Assembly: GCF_002878395.1 (NCBI RefSeq)
Contig: NC_061119.1
Location: 48,460,311 to 48,524,310, forward strand
Length of the DNA: 64,000 nucleotides
From: Capsicum annuum
Taxonomy: Eukaryota > Streptophyta > Magnoliopsida > Solanales > Solanaceae
Direction of reading: 5' to 3'
The notes under the pieces were generated by a model that saw nothing but the letters and a program-made list of their open reading frames with translations, did not search any database and was not told the DNA's origin. A program made the translations under genes and the position numbers. This document shows, piece after piece, positions 41,953-55,129 of this stretch (position 1 is the first letter of the stretch; the number at the start of each line of letters is the position of its first letter).

Positions 41953-44900
41953 AGCTTGGTATCAGTGCATGGTTCAGGGTCCCAGAGTGTCTACAAATCT
42001 ATGTTGAGTAGATTTTTTTTATGGATGTGTAGCGCGCCACATTTATAAGGAGAAAGTTATGAGGCATTTAGGAGATGTTTTCCCATTTTTTCATACTCTA
42101 GATCATGCCCTTGGGTTGTCCATATAGAAGCTATCCAAATTCATTTCTTACTCTAATTTTATTAGCTATGTCTCATTGTCGAGATGATACAAGTTCAAAT
42201 CTTAGGGTCTAAATTATAGGGTCCTTTCTGATTGAGTTATCCGTAAGATTATGAAATAGCACAAGCACTTGAGAGGGGTCTGGTAGTTCTTCAAAGTATG
42301 TTGATTCAAGTGTATACCCCCATCTATATCCTTCATGCATTTGATCATGAGGTATGAAGTGTATTCAGTCCCTTTCAGAACCCTTGTTGCAAACGCCATG
42401 CATAAGGGTAGAGATACGTAGCAGAATGTTGGAATAATATTTCCACCTGATTAGTAGAAGTATATGTTATGGTGTTGTAACCTATTTGTAGTAAGATGAT
42501 CCCGAAGTTAGTTAAATGAATTTATAAGTTTAGAAGTCAGAGCGAGGGTAACTTTTGCATAAATAAGTAGTTTCATATATATAACCTTTGACTAAGGGGT
42601 GGCTTGCCTTATATGGTGATTTGCTAATATTTTAGCAAGATTTTTAGAGTGTATGGTAGTATGTGGAGGAAGTGATTGACTATGATTATTATTTGTTTAA
42701 AATAGGGAAGGAGCTTAGAGTGGATAGTTATGGTGGCCGTAGAAATCATTTATAATTGGTTAACGAAAAGGAGTAGATTAGTCAATAAGTTACAGGTAGA
42801 GACTCATTAGTGTTTATGGAATTTAAAGGTAATGGGATGAATATATAACTAATTAAATATGATGTGAGAAAGTAGAATATGTTGATAAGATCGTAATGAG
42901 TTATATTACAAGATTAAGATCGACCAACCTTATCATGTGACTTTACCCCTTGATTGTCTTTTCTCTAGTAGCTGTAAGATAGTACTACATGTGAGAAGGT
43001 ATGTAGTAGATTTTTAGGTATAGTAGTAATATCATGGAGAGGATGTGATTGGATGTAGTAGTTAACTGAAATGAGGTATTTGGGTTGATTTTCTAATTTG
43101 ATGGACTAGTATAGTATATGGAATGCTTCATCAGTGGTGCATGATTGATTCTAGGCTATAGGATTGAACTTTATATGTGGAGTGTGGTGGTAAGAATAGT
43201 AGCTTAAGATTAATGATGCATTTTTTGTGGGAATGAATTAGTAGGCTTGATTTAAAGCGTGAAAGATCCTAGGTTGATAACTTCGGAAATTTGAATAGAC
43301 AATTGTGATATAAATACATGAGGACTAGTGTTAAAATGATGAATTATTGCTAAGTCATTAAGTGGATAAGAGTATTAGGTAGATAAGAAAAAGTTGAACC
43401 CCAGGTAGCATGTGGTTAGATGAGGTTTTATGTGTATAAGTTTTATGTTTACCTATTTCAAGTTCTTAAATTTCTTATTATGGAAAAGACGAGAGAGCTA
43501 CTATATGGTCTTGTTTCGAGCTGAATTGGGGGAAATGTAGATAGGTGATATGAGATCTTGGTCTATTTTTAAATACTTAGTTATGTTGTAAGGGTATTCA
43601 ATTATAGGTTTAATGCGGGTATGTTAAACAATGGAGAGTGAATTGTTATATGATATGGAGTGTGCATGTGTATGCTAATGAGAGTATGAGTTATAGGGTT
43701 ATGGCTATAGATTCTAGTGAAAGTTAAGAGTAGCATTCTCAAAAAGCAATGCCTTCAGAGTATAGTTTATCAGGAGGAGTTTAGCATTTATGTGTATAGT
43801 GATACCCCCACCCCTTTCTGTGTTGAAAGTTGTGGCTATAAATTTGATATGAGGTTACATCTGAAAGTCTAGGATTGTATCTAATGGGGACATGATGGAC
43901 TAAGGTAGGTCTTGAATTTTCTCATGGTGGCAAGTTTCAGAAAGACTCATGACAAATCTATTCCTATTCGAACAACCTTCTCCTACTTTAATTTAAGAGT
44001 TAATTCTACCAATTCCTTATGTATTTAAGTCATGCCTATGTATAAGGTTCAAATTATCTATGCTACTTATGTCCATATTATGTCCCCCAAAATAAATGTA
44101 ATAATGTCCCCCGGTAATCCAAGCTTTCAAGTATTCAAGCTCTATGTTATGATTGCTCATGATCCATAACTCCATGTTTCATGTCATTCTTAGTTCTAAA
44201 GAACTATGTTTTTATATGTTACCGATTCATTTTGTATTGGGATTTTTCCAAGTGATAAGGATTGTGAAAACTCATGACTATCTTAGCTTAGAAAATGGGA
44301 AGCAATAGTTCAAAGTAGCAATTCTTCTCTCAGATGTTAACTACATAAATCTTGACTTTAGATTATACAACTCTTGATATGTAATCGCGACTTTAGATTA
44401 TACAACTCTTGATATGTGCACACATGCTTTCACACTATGCCCAGTCCTAAGAACCCATGTTGTGTGGTGTTTATACCATAATAACTCTCTACTCATGAAC
44501 TAGACATTTGTTATATGAAGAACTTCATGCCTATTGTATCGTATCTACAATTCATGTCCCACCTTGAGAAGTGCAATAAGTATAAGTTATAATCAAATAG
44601 TGTTACTCTTATTCATGATACTTATGCTCGGGTCCCTCAATGACCCACTGTATGTTAGTATGATGGTGGTTGTGGCAGTGTAGTATTATCTTAGGTAGGG
44701 GAGCAGATGATCTTGAATGTGAAAATTTTGATGTGATTTCTCGAGCTAAGGTTATAGATAAAGGGGGAACGAAGGAGATGAACTTTCATTATGTGAAATA
44801 GTTAGGAAGGAGATATGTGGCAAAAATCTTTGTAAGAGTGATTGAATTTACTGGTGTTAGTAGGGAGATCCATGAAGTGTTATAGTAATAATAGGCTTGA

Positions 44901-45561
44901 ATGTTGTGATTGATGAAAATGCAAACCAATGTGTTATATGGTTGGTACTCCCTTATATAAGACCTGGGGTGTTTGATTATAATGATAAGGTGAAGTAATA
45001 TTCTTAATGGGATGTAGGGTATGGGGTCCCATATATTAAGATAGCGCCTTTTACCCCAAGTTAGGCTATTCCATGAAAATTGTGTACTATGGGATTCACA
45101 CTCTTGTAGTTAGGTGTGTTGTGGGGGAAATTGTAAGTTCTAAATGATGAAACGGGTTATCCATGGTAGAATGCATAGTTGAGGAGTGTTGTTAAGCTTA
45201 AAGTCTATTCACTATATCATGTGAGATGGAGAGTACCTCTATTCATATGTCCCATGAAATCTTATTTCATGATTAGTACCGATGAAAATCAGGCCTATTA
45301 TCACAAAATAAATTCATGCCTTATGTTGTGATTATGATCTATAGAACTCATGTGCAAGATCATTTCTATGTAAAGTCTCATTATCTTATACTTTTTGCCT
45401 ACAGGATTCATTTGGCGTTGTCATAAAGCTCTTCTTCAAGTCTATGTATGTTTGGTTGAAATAAAATTATTAGAGTAAGGTTAATTCATTTATTCCATAC
45501 TTCTACAACTTCAACAAGTTCCTATCCATCATTCGGGGACGAATGATCCCAAGGGGGATAA
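41953..45561 (+). other. Family C internal region 1 (non-coding)
   Basis: Begins AGCTTGGTATCAGTGCA, a near-perfect initiator-Met primer site. The leader GTGTAGCGCGCCACATTTATA is shared with element A (12281-12310), so the packaging region appears common. From about 42170 to 45520 no gag or pol domain could be found on either strand. It ends in CATTCGGGGACGAATGATCCCAAGGGGGATAA, the purine tract. A 35-bp tandem duplication sits at 44354-44417. Most likely a non-autonomous (LARD-like) derivative. Confidence 0.65.
44354..44417. repeat. 35-bp tandem duplication in internal region 1
   Basis: GACTTTAGATTATACAACTC... occurs at 44354 and 44389. Internal region 2 (about 62300) has a single copy, so the duplication arose after the two internals separated. 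Confidence 0.9.
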
Positions 45562-47122
45562 TGTAACACCACGCACTTTTGGGCTGAAGTTGAACCATCT
45601 TTCCTATGATTATAGACCCGAACCCAATAGTTTATACTTAGATATAAGTGTGAATAACATTTCCTTAGTTTGGAAACATCCTTGGATATTAACATACATC
45701 CTAAAGATCTCTTAGCTCAAAAGTTAAGCTAAGCACTTTCCTATCGATTGACTTTTAGTTGACGGTTTTTCTTGGGTAAACTTTCATTGACCAATAATCC
45801 TAAGATATAAAGAGTCATGTGGCCTACCATATATCAAATTAAATTCCTTTGAATCTTCTTTCCAATGCCACCAATAGTTCATCAATCGGAGTCCGGAGTA
45901 AAAATTATGAGTGTTTTAATGAGGGTTTTCCAGGATCCATATTTGGCCCTATGCTGAAAAACAATTGCCGAAGCACACTACCTCAGCTTTTCTTTGGCCA
46001 TGCACCACAAACCCTAAGGTTTACTTTGGCCATGCACCGCAAAGCATTTTTTAAGCATCAAAAAGTGTTCGGTTTGATTTATTTTAAGGGTATAAAAGTC
46101 TTTTATCATCCCATAACTGTTCCCAACCTTCTTTGGAAGAATATTAAGTCTAAAACACATTATTTTTCACCTCACAAAATCCCTAACCATCTCTCCATAA
46201 GAAAAAGAGAAGAAACTACCTAGGGTTTGAGGAATTCAAGCTTTGAGGGTCCAATTTGTCTACATTCTTTTTTATTTTTATCTGTCAAAAGGTATGTGGA
46301 CCTATTCTAACTCTCATGGGCAGAAATTTTGTGTTTTTGACAAGCTTCAAAGAAATATATGTATGTATATGTAAAGGGTTTTGGAAATCATTTGAAGAGC
46401 ATGCATTATGTGTTTATCATGAGGTTTTTCCATGATTTTAAAATATAATCATGTGTATGTATCTTATGAGTTTCGAAAAGTGATTTAATAATATGAATTA
46501 TGAAACCCCCATCGCATGATGAAATTTATTGTCGTAACGTGTTATGGATTTTGAAGTGGATTTGAGAGAATGAACTATAAATCCCCTTTTTATATCATGA
46601 GATTTGTTTATTGATTATTGTTGGGGGTTGTTTAATGAATGATGATAAACATCAGTTCAAAGAGGTGTTGATTATTGATAAATGCATTTTTGTGTTAAAT
46701 GAAGAATTTCATGTGATTGACGAAAGAGATAGCCACCATATGTTAAAGTATTAAAAGGAGAGTGTTTTGGCATAAGTTTTCATGTATTTTTGAAATAAGA
46801 ACTCTCATGTGATATGATAAATCTTTTGTTGGTCATTAACATATTTTTTAATGAAAAGGGCTATGGACATGATGTGATATAATATGGCTTGAAAGTTGAG
46901 GTGTAACGATACCTATTTTGGAGTGACCTTAATATGAAAGAAAATAATACTTCAAGCGTGAAGAATGGTTTTAAGAGACTAAAATTGGGCTTTAAGAGAG
47001 TTAGATGATTACCCAAAAAATCACGAATTGAAAGACTCATCACTGGAAATTGTGTTTTGCCAGCGCGGGATTATGGTACCTTTCATTGTGATCTTATGTA
47101 CTTTTGATTCATGTCATCCCAT

Positions 47123-49390
47123 TGTAATGCCCCAAGAGTACACCCTGGATGCCACACGGTGCCTACAACCCCAAATGACCACAAGCTAACCCATGCTGGT
47201 ACCTGCTGTGAACACTAAATAAAATAACAGAGAACATGTACGAAATTCAACTGAAAATGCCATAAGATTTTATATACGAAAACAATACTGAATCAAAATA
47301 CTAAAAACGTCTATCCAAAAATAATACTATAAGACTATCAATAACAATTGATAACTGGATAACAAATTAAAAGTGTTTAAAAGCCTCTAACTGACTGACT
47401 GTGGAGCTGATGGGATAAGTCTACAACTAACTCTGACTGACTACTGAACTAAACTAAAATAACATAAATAGTCCTCAGAACATAAGGACTTACCACTTCT
47501 ACTGCTGCAGATGCACTGGGTAAGTCTAGGTGCAGTCGAGAACCTGAGCGTCAGAACATATGATATGAGACATCATAGTGCAAGAAATGAGTATGCGGCC
47601 AGTACTTTGAATGTACTGGTATGCTAAATGAGGTTAGGCTGACATACATGGTTCATATGCATGAATGATACTAACTGAACGCATAGCTTGAGATAACTAA
47701 TATATAGTATAAGAGAAATACTGTAAAATTTGAGAATACATGACCAAGGATATGACATGATACTGGAATAGGCTGTAAACTAAAATACAAAAATACTGAT
47801 GCTAAACAAAAAAAAACTTATGCCATGGTCAAGCAAGTCTAAAAACTAAACTCTAAACTGAACGCAAGACTGATACTGTGGGAACTATCATATAACCGAT
47901 ATGCCCCAATAAGGTAAATTAGGGTCAAACCTGTAACCTTAGTTTGAAAAGTGTTTGTACCGTGCAACGGGTACTAACACTGGTTATTTGGATCCACAAA
48001 AGTGTTGTTCCGAAGGACTAAGGGCCACACTTAATTTTCAGGGCCCTAATGAGATATTTGTCAACCCTTACCTGGCAGTTAACATATCAACCTACATTGG
48101 CTACGTAGTTCTGGAATGCAGGGTATGCAACTAAAGGTCACACCCTCAACTGACAAGTGAGCCCCCATCCCTTGGTTCGCTTGGTGCTAAATCCTACTCC
48201 CAACTAAACTGACTCTAATTACTGGCCTGAACTGAGCTTACTGACATGATGTACTCACTAAATTGATAATGCTCTACAGTATTTGAAACCTTTCTAAAAG
48301 TATTTAAACTAAGTAAACAACTAAGTTTTTAGGTATTCATAATACTCGATAGTAATATCAATAAGAAAAAATGAGAGCATTTGAAACCCTAATACAAGTT
48401 GGAGAACATCATAAATAATCATTGTTCAAAATTTAACTATGAGGCATTTCATCAAACACATGGGGGTCATGAGTTAAATCATGGAACTATTTTAATACAT
48501 ATGAAAGTAACATAACTTCAATACTAAATCATGGGTTAGGTATTTCAACATGAAATCTTCATTCTTCAAATATGTCAAGAAATAATCCCAACGAAAAACT
48601 CTTATAAACATGGTACAAAGTCAAATTCATGGAAATTTATGGATAAAATTCATAAATACATGTTAATATCATAATTGGACTTGAAAATAGGGTTGTTGAA
48701 CTCCATGAATGAAAAGGGTCCATGAATAACAACTAACATACCTTAATTGAACAAATTGTGAGGGTTCTTGGTGGATTTCTTGAGAATTGAACTTGAATGT
48801 TCAAAGGGCTAGGGTTTTGTTCTTGAGAGAGATTGCTTTTAATTTTGAGTGAAATATGAATTATGAGGATAAGATTCTGCTGCGGAACCTAAATCCCGTG
48901 TTAAAGTCAGGGGAAAAGACAAACTACCCTTTTGAATTTAAAATTCATAAATGGAATGCTGATTAAGGATTCACCTCGATGCGGTGATTCCATCATCTCT
49001 ATACCCACCGTAACGTGGTGTAATTGCAGTGAATCACTGGAAATGACCATTGCTGATTTAACCTTCATCGCGATACAGTAGCTCCTTCAATGATACACTC
49101 GCCGCGATGCGGTCTAATCGCGGTGAGCTACTGTCTGGAAGATTCAAATATGGTCCAAACCTCATCTAAAAAATCCAAAACTTACCTGAGATATGCTACT
49201 TACACCTCTAAACATGAACCAACTCAAAAACCATAATCTCGGAGCCTGGAAGGTCTACTTAAAAATCCTCAAAGTTAAAGGGAGTCAAAAGTGACTAAGC
49301 CCCTTGACACTTATTCTTGTTTTCAGGTTCTAAAAGCCTTAAGCAAGCACTAGGGGCTGATATGAACTTAGAAACATGTAGGGGATTACA
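47123..49390 (-). mobile_element. Solo LTR of gypsy family D
   Basis: 2268 bp, TGTAATGCCCC...GGGATTACA, with no internal sequence. It has the same orientation and sequence type as 8185-9319. Flanks are CCCAT (47118-47122) and CCTAA (49391-49395). LTR 1 at the same place (about 41093-41104) reads CTCAATTTGAG uninterrupted, so the target was probably CCCAA and each copy has one change. A phrase array rich in CGCGATGCGGT/CACCGCGATG lies at about 48960-49140. Solo LTRs come from recombination between the two LTRs of one element. Confidence 0.85.
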
Positions 49391-49984
49391 CCTAATTTGG
49401 GACTATGGATAAGAGCCCTACTTTGTAATATTGTGCACTACCATGACATGTTCACTTGATTGGGGATTATGACACCCTACTTTGTGATCTTACGTGTCCC
49501 CCTTACTGATACTCTAATAATGTGGCAAACTTAGATTAGGGTCTTGGCCATCGAGTCAAGGGTGGATTCCATATAGCTTATGGGATTTTAGAAATGTAGG
49601 TTGTACCATCTGGCTCAGAACTAAAGCAAAGAGTTGAGTCAATATTTTACAAGCATGAATTGAAGCTTTTCATAGTATGCCCATGAGTTATATATATACA
49701 TATATAATGCTAAATTGTTTCTAAAATTCTCTCAATTATGTTAAACAAAGTATATATTATTTTTTGCTAGTTCTACTGTAATACCCGTGCCTTTTTCCTA
49801 GCTAGAAATCATCTCGAGGATGCTAGGACTTACTTTGAAATGTAAACCTATCTTTGTACACGTGGTATTTTTTAGATTTTCACTTTCTATCACGTGGTAA
49901 ATTGAGTTAGCTTTCCAACGGTACTAATTTTGTCCAGATCCGACATTAGACGAGAAAGTTATGGACGTTGTACTTGGAACTGTC

Positions 49985-50225
49985 GAAAACGCCCAGGTAT
50001 GACGGCGAAGTTGACGGACGCCACATAAGTGATGGACCACCACTTTGACCATCACAGCCAAGGCAGTTGAGCCACGTACTAGATAAGGACTGACGGATGA
50101 GTTGACGGACCGTCATTCAGGCCATCAACTCTTACCCAGTGAACACCATTTCTGGTCCACGTTTGACGAGATAAGTGATGGATCGTCAATTGTCTAACGG
50201 ACAGTCAGTCGGACCGTCACACGCC
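49985..50225. repeat. TGACGGACC-palindrome array in element B 5' LTR
   Basis: Phrases include TTGACGGACGCCAC, GTGATGGACCACCACTTTGACCATCAC, TTGACGGACCGTCATTCAGGCC, GTGATGGATCGTCAA and GTCGGACCGTCAC. The 3' LTR counterpart is 57045-57312, with one additional GACGGACCGTCATC copy in full form. Core and spacer (TTTGACCATCAC) match the Athila LTR array. Confidence 0.85.
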
Positions 50226-50254
50226 AAGTTTAGTTTATTTTTAGGTCATTTTAA

Positions 50255-50300
50255 TAAGGGTATTTTGGTCACTTATCACTTGCCTACATATACCCATATG
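50255..50300 (+). promoter_or_regulatory. Putative LTR core promoter of element B
   Basis: AAGGGTATTTTGGTCACTT followed by CCTACATATACCC. In the 3' LTR the same sequence reads CATGGGTGTTTTGGTC...CCTACATATACCC (about 57338-57375). Conserved between LTRs and similar to element A at the same relative position. Inference. Confidence 0.45.
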
Positions 50301-52425
50301 AGTCCAAATTCAGCTGTTATGCTCATTATTAGTACACAAAAAAAAACTAGGGTTTCTCTCTAAATTTAATCTCCAAGAACAAGACCCAATATTCTTCAAG
50401 AATCAAAGGATTTCAAATCTTTCAAGTTCAAAAAAACATCAAGAACCTTGAGTCAAGTATGTGTAGTGTTCATCGATGGACCTCTTTCGTTCATAGAGTT
50501 CAAGAACCACGATTTTAAATGAGAAACATTGATTTCCTTGTTGCTATGTGATGTTGTTCATGTTAATGATCATTGTTTAAGCTTCAAGATATTAATTTAA
50601 CTTGACTTCCATGATGTATGCATGCTTGTAGTTAAAACCCATGAATTTGGGTAGTTCAAGATGATTAAAATTGTTGAGAAAACCTATGCTCCAAAGTGTG
50701 CATGCAAGGTGTTTGTTAAATTACCTAGAATGCTAAAAATCATGTTCCCATGACCCCATAGTATTTTAATGACGAGCTATGTCAACTCTTAAGATGATTC
50801 CACATGAACTTCCATGTTATTGATATGTGTTGCTAGTATGATTATGCAATGAACATGATATTAAGGTTGTGCAAGTACTTCCATGTGACATGAAATCCTT
50901 TCCATGCAATACATTATTGATAACCATGCTTAGTATGAAATCGCTTATGTACGATATTATTAATTGCGGACTCAAATCTTGTGATCAAGTCATGTCATGT
51001 GTGTCAGTTTCCTTCCATCGAGTCCTGGGGGTATTCGTACTTGAAAAACATAGTTGTGCGCTTAGAGCCATGTTATGTCATCACGATCATCTTAGTCAAG
51101 CCACAATCTATAGAAATCAGTTAGTCATGTGACTCAGGAAACCTCAAAAATCTCATGATCTCAGTAAATTCTCAGAGCGTAGTACTATTCCGACAGTCAA
51201 CAGATGTCAGTTATTTAGTCCATGTACATTCAGTAAAATCATGTTCAGTATCTTCAGATGGGAGTAGAAGTTAGCACCGAGTGAACCCAAGGATGGGAAC
51301 TCACCTACCAGTTTAGGGTATGATTCTTAGCAGTCATCCTTGTGTTCCAGAACTACGTAGCCAACGTAAGTTGAGACATATTAACTTGTCAGATTAGGGT
51401 TGATGAGGTGGCTTAACCTGTCAGTTTAGGGTTCCACCATTCTCTTTTTTGAGTACTTTCTAGATAAGGGTCACTCATAACTGTCCTTACTAGTGGCGCG
51501 GTATTGACACCCCTCCAGTCGGGGTATAGATTGGACCCCAACTTAGCTATATGCGTTATTGGGGTATGTCAGTTAAACAAATATCTCCCACAGTTTTAGA
51601 CTCAGTCTCAGTAAAAGAACTCAGACAATTATTTAGATACCAGTATACCAGGACTGTTAGATACAGTTAAATTTAGTTATAGTACGGAACTCAGGTAGTT
51701 CCATTATATGCAGGACTGTCAGACACAGTCACCCATGTATTCAAAACTACAGTATCATTCATAATTAGTTTTCAGTAAACTATGTATTAGCATACAAATT
51801 TAGCTATCACACATTTGCGATCTCAGTTCCTATGTATGTATGTTTTCACTCTCACGTTCATATCCGTCAGTTAGTTAGAAATGTTCATGCATGTATCCCT
51901 ATTTATGTTTAGCCTACCTCACTCGTATACTTAGTACTATAGTTGTACTGACGCATTCACGCTATGGTGCTTTCTCTTCATGTTACACCATAGGTTCAGA
52001 GACATGAGTTCCAGACCAGAAGTAGCAGTCGCATTCAAGTATACAGAGTTGCAGTAAGTCCTCTTCATTTGAGGACGATATGATTTGATTTATTCATTTA
52101 TTATTTTAGTTATCTATCAGTTTACGGAATTAGTTGGAGACATATTCCTTCAAATCCTTATTCAGATAGTATTTAGAGGCTTTTAGATTTAGTTCAGTTT
52201 TGATTCAATTTTCAGTTGTTTTGGGTATATTTCACCCATATGGATGTTATTTTACTAGATTCTTTATTCAGTTAAACCTTATAGCCTATATGTTCATGTT
52301 TTCCACATTATTATGATATGTTTTATAGTGTACAGGTACAAATATTAGTCATGGGTTAGCTTGTGGTCCTCCGGGGTCATAAGCACCGTGTAGCATTCGA
52401 TTCAAAAAAATTGGGGTGTTTCAAA

Positions 52426-52440
52426 CTTGTTATTAGAGCA
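52426..52440 (+). other. Element B primer-binding site
   Basis: CTTGTTATTAGAGCA, just after the LTR, is a decayed initiator-Met-type site (compare TTGGCATTAGAGCC in element A). Confidence 0.55.
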
Positions 52441-52643
52441 TAAGGTTCAATAGAGTCCTAGGAAGTCTGAAAGTCACATCTAGTAGAGTCTTGTACATGG
52501 GTGTGTTGTGCACTACATTTATGTGCAAGAGGCTATGAGATGTTTTAGGAACAGTTTCCCTTCTTTCAATATTCATGTCGTGCTAGTGAGCATAATCTCA
52601 AGTTAAACTCTCAGTCTAATAAGTTCTTCTCTTATTTCAGAAT

Positions 52644-53726
52644 ATGCCTCCAAAGAGAAGAAACCAGCCAACTCCTCAGCCCGAATATCCTTTGGACAAA
52701 CATATTTCTTATATGGAGTTTGGAGATGCATTCACCATACTTGCTCAGTCTGTGGCTGGCCAAAATGAATAGCCACCAGTTATTCTGGCCAATCTAGTGG
52801 CAAATTCTGCAGCAGCCAGGATTTGGGACTTCACCTAAATGAACCTTCCATCTTTCTTCGGGTCTAATTCTGATGAAGACCCTCAGGAGTTCATTGACCA
52901 AGTTCAAAAGGTCATTGAAATCATAGGAGTTACTTCTGTTCAGAGCGTCGAGTTAGCTGCATACCAATTACAGGATGTTTCTTATACTTGGTACAAATAG
53001 TAGAATTTTGAGAGGTTAGAGAATGCAGGTCCTATAGAGTGGGAGGAATTTGTCACGGCTTTCTTAGATAGATTTTTTCCCCAAGAGCTGAGGTAGGCCA
53101 GAGTTCTTGAATTCATCAACCTTAGGCAAGGAAATATCATGGTTAGGGAGTATTCTCTCAAATTTACTCAGCTAGCCAGATATTCCCCTCATGTGGTTGC
53201 AGACAATAGGACTAAGATGAGCAAGTTTATGTCAGGAGTGAATGATAATATGGTAAATGAGTGTAGATCTACGATACTGAACAGTGATATGACATTAGCC
53301 AGGATCATGACCCATGCTTAGCAGATAGAGGAGCAAAAGGTTAGGACTAGGGAGAGGGAGAACAAGAGAGCAAAGACAAGCAGTTTCAGTTTTGCTCAAC
53401 CTAAATCAGAAGAAGGAAAGTATTCGTAGTTTCGTCCCAAGTTAGTAGCTCCAGCTCTTTCCTCCGCTAGTGAACCAATGCCAAAATTCAGAGATGGCAA
53501 CAAAAATAGAGCACCAGGCTCTAAATCTCAGGGCAGTGTTAGTAGTGCCCGTAATTATCCTCAGTGTCAGACTTATGGTAAGAACCATCAGGGTGTGTGT
53601 AGAGCGGGTGAAGGCATTTGTTTCGGTTGTGGTAAGCCAGGACACAGATTTAAGAATTGTCCTAATCCAGGTCCTCAAGGTTAGCAAAATCATTCCACAG
53701 CTCAGTTCGGTCGCCTAAAACAGTAG
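52644..53726 (+). pseudogene. Element B gag pseudogene
   Basis: ATG at 52644 gives MPPKRRNQPTPQPE. One frame runs to TAG at 53724-53726, the same stop position as in element A. Capsid blocks are DPQEFIDQVQKVIEIIGVTS, WEEFVTAFLDRFFPQELR, ARVLEFINLRQGNIMVREYSLKF and MSKFMSGVNDNMVNEC. The zinc knuckle CFGCGKPGHRFKNC (53619-53660) is a complete CX2CX4HX4C motif, unlike the damaged one in element A. About eight in-frame stops, mostly TAG, interrupt it. Gag would form the particle and bind genomic RNA. Confidence 0.85.
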
Positions 53727-53829
53727 GGTGACACTTCCAGTGCTACTAGTGGGCAACGCCCATATAGACTCTATGCTCTCCAAACTCAACAGGATCAGGA
53801 AAATTCTCCTGATGTCGTTACTGGTACAT

Positions 53830-55095
53830 TACAGATTTTCCATGTTCATGTTTATGCTTTGCTAGATCCAGGTGCATCCTTGTCTTTTGTTACTTCATAC
53901 ATAACAGCTGATTTCAAAATCAATCCCAAAATTTAGTAGATCCCTTCTTAGTCTATATCCCAGTGGGTAAAACTATCATAGCCTGATGGGTATATAGGAA
54001 CTGCCCGGTTATGATATTTCAGAAATCCACGTCAGCTGATTTAGTCTCGAATTAGAGATGACTTATTTTGATGTTATTCTTAGCATGGATTGGCTTTATT
54101 CCTACTATGCCACAGTCAACTGCAGGACCCAGATAGTTCAATTTCCATTCCCGGATGAGCCCTTTCTAGAGTGGAAGGGTAGTACTTCATCTTTCAAGGG
54201 TCAGTTTGTTTCCTACCTTCGGGAAAGGAAAATGATTTCAAATGGGTGTGTGTATCATCTCGTGCATGTAAAGGATTTCCATTTTGAATCTCCCAATCTT
54301 GAATTAGTCCCAGTGGTTAATGAATATTCAGATATCTTTCCCGAAGATCTTCTAAGAATTCCTCCCAAAAGGGAAATAGACTTCGGCATAGACCTTCTCC
54401 CAGATACTCAGCTATCTCTATTTCATCATACAAAATGGCACCAGTAAAACTCAAAGAACTAAAATATCAGATAAAAGATCTCTTAGATAAGGGATTCATC
54501 AAGCCCAGTGTATCCCCATGGGGTGCACCAGTCTTATTCGTGCGCAATAAAGATAATTCTCTTAGGATGTGTATTTATTACCATCAACTCAACAAAGTTA
54601 CGAACAAGAACAGGTACCTACTTCCCAGAATAGATGATTTGTTTGACCAACTTCAGGGTGCCAGTTACTTCTCTAAGATAGACCTCAGATCAGGCTATCA
54701 TCAGCTCAGAGTTAGGGAATGTGACATCCCAAAGACAGGACTTAATGAATTGGGTGTTTAAGCAGTACTTGGACATGTTCTCCATAGTCTTCATAGATAA
54801 TATTCTAGTCTATTTTCGCATGGAGCATGATCATTCAGGCCATCTCAGGATTGTTTTTCAGGCTCTCAGACACCATCAGTTGTTCGCCAAGTTCAGTAAG
54901 TGCAAATTTTGGCTAAGATCAGTAGCATTCCTTGGTCATATTTTTTTCGGTGATGGCATTAGAGTAGATCCTCAGAAAACTAAAGCGGTAAAAAATTGGC
55001 CTCATCCTGTATCTCCATTAGATATCAGGAGTTTCTTGGGTTTGGATGGCTATTATAGCTGGTTTGTTAAGGTATTTTCTTCTATTTCATCTCCT
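53830..55095 (+). pseudogene. Element B protease and reverse transcriptase pseudogene
   Basis: Protease block FHVHVYALLDPGASLSFVT (about 53836-53895) keeps the catalytic Asp (DPGA). The frame then degenerates until 54058. RT blocks: [13 protein letters not shown], a one-base loss at about 54415, then [47 protein letters not shown] (first Asp intact). A deletion of about 77 nt at 54735 removes the conserved FLVMSF/TNAP block and restores the frame. The catalytic box reads FIDNIL: the second Asp is Asn (54799-54801). SKFSKCKFWLRSVAFLGHIFFGDG and DIRSFLGLDGYY follow. Confidence 0.85.
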
Positions 55096-55129
55096 ATGTC
55101 TAGATTGACTCATAAAAAGGTTAAGTTTC

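Larger units (their letters stand above)
49777..52423 (+). repeat. Element B 5' LTR
   Basis: 2647 bp. The last bases read GGGGTGTTTCA instead of GGGGCGTTACA. The palindromic array is at 49985-50225 and AAGGGTATTTTGGTC at about 50257. A TATA-like CTACATATACCC follows at about 50284. Downstream parts align with element A's LTR (e.g. AAGTCCTGGGGG, CTACGTAGCCA, GTGGCGCGGTATTGACACCCCTC). Small frames inside are not genes. Confidence 0.85.

Noticed and set aside
49985..50225. Possible CRISPR-like array from regularly occurring palindromes
   Set aside because: Phrases are degenerate, spacing is irregular, spacers are themselves repeated, and the setting is a plant LTR with no cas genes.
53442..53718. 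Frames of 82-83 codons over element B gag on other frames or strand
   Set aside because: Shadows of the gag frame that carries the zinc knuckle at 53619-53660.
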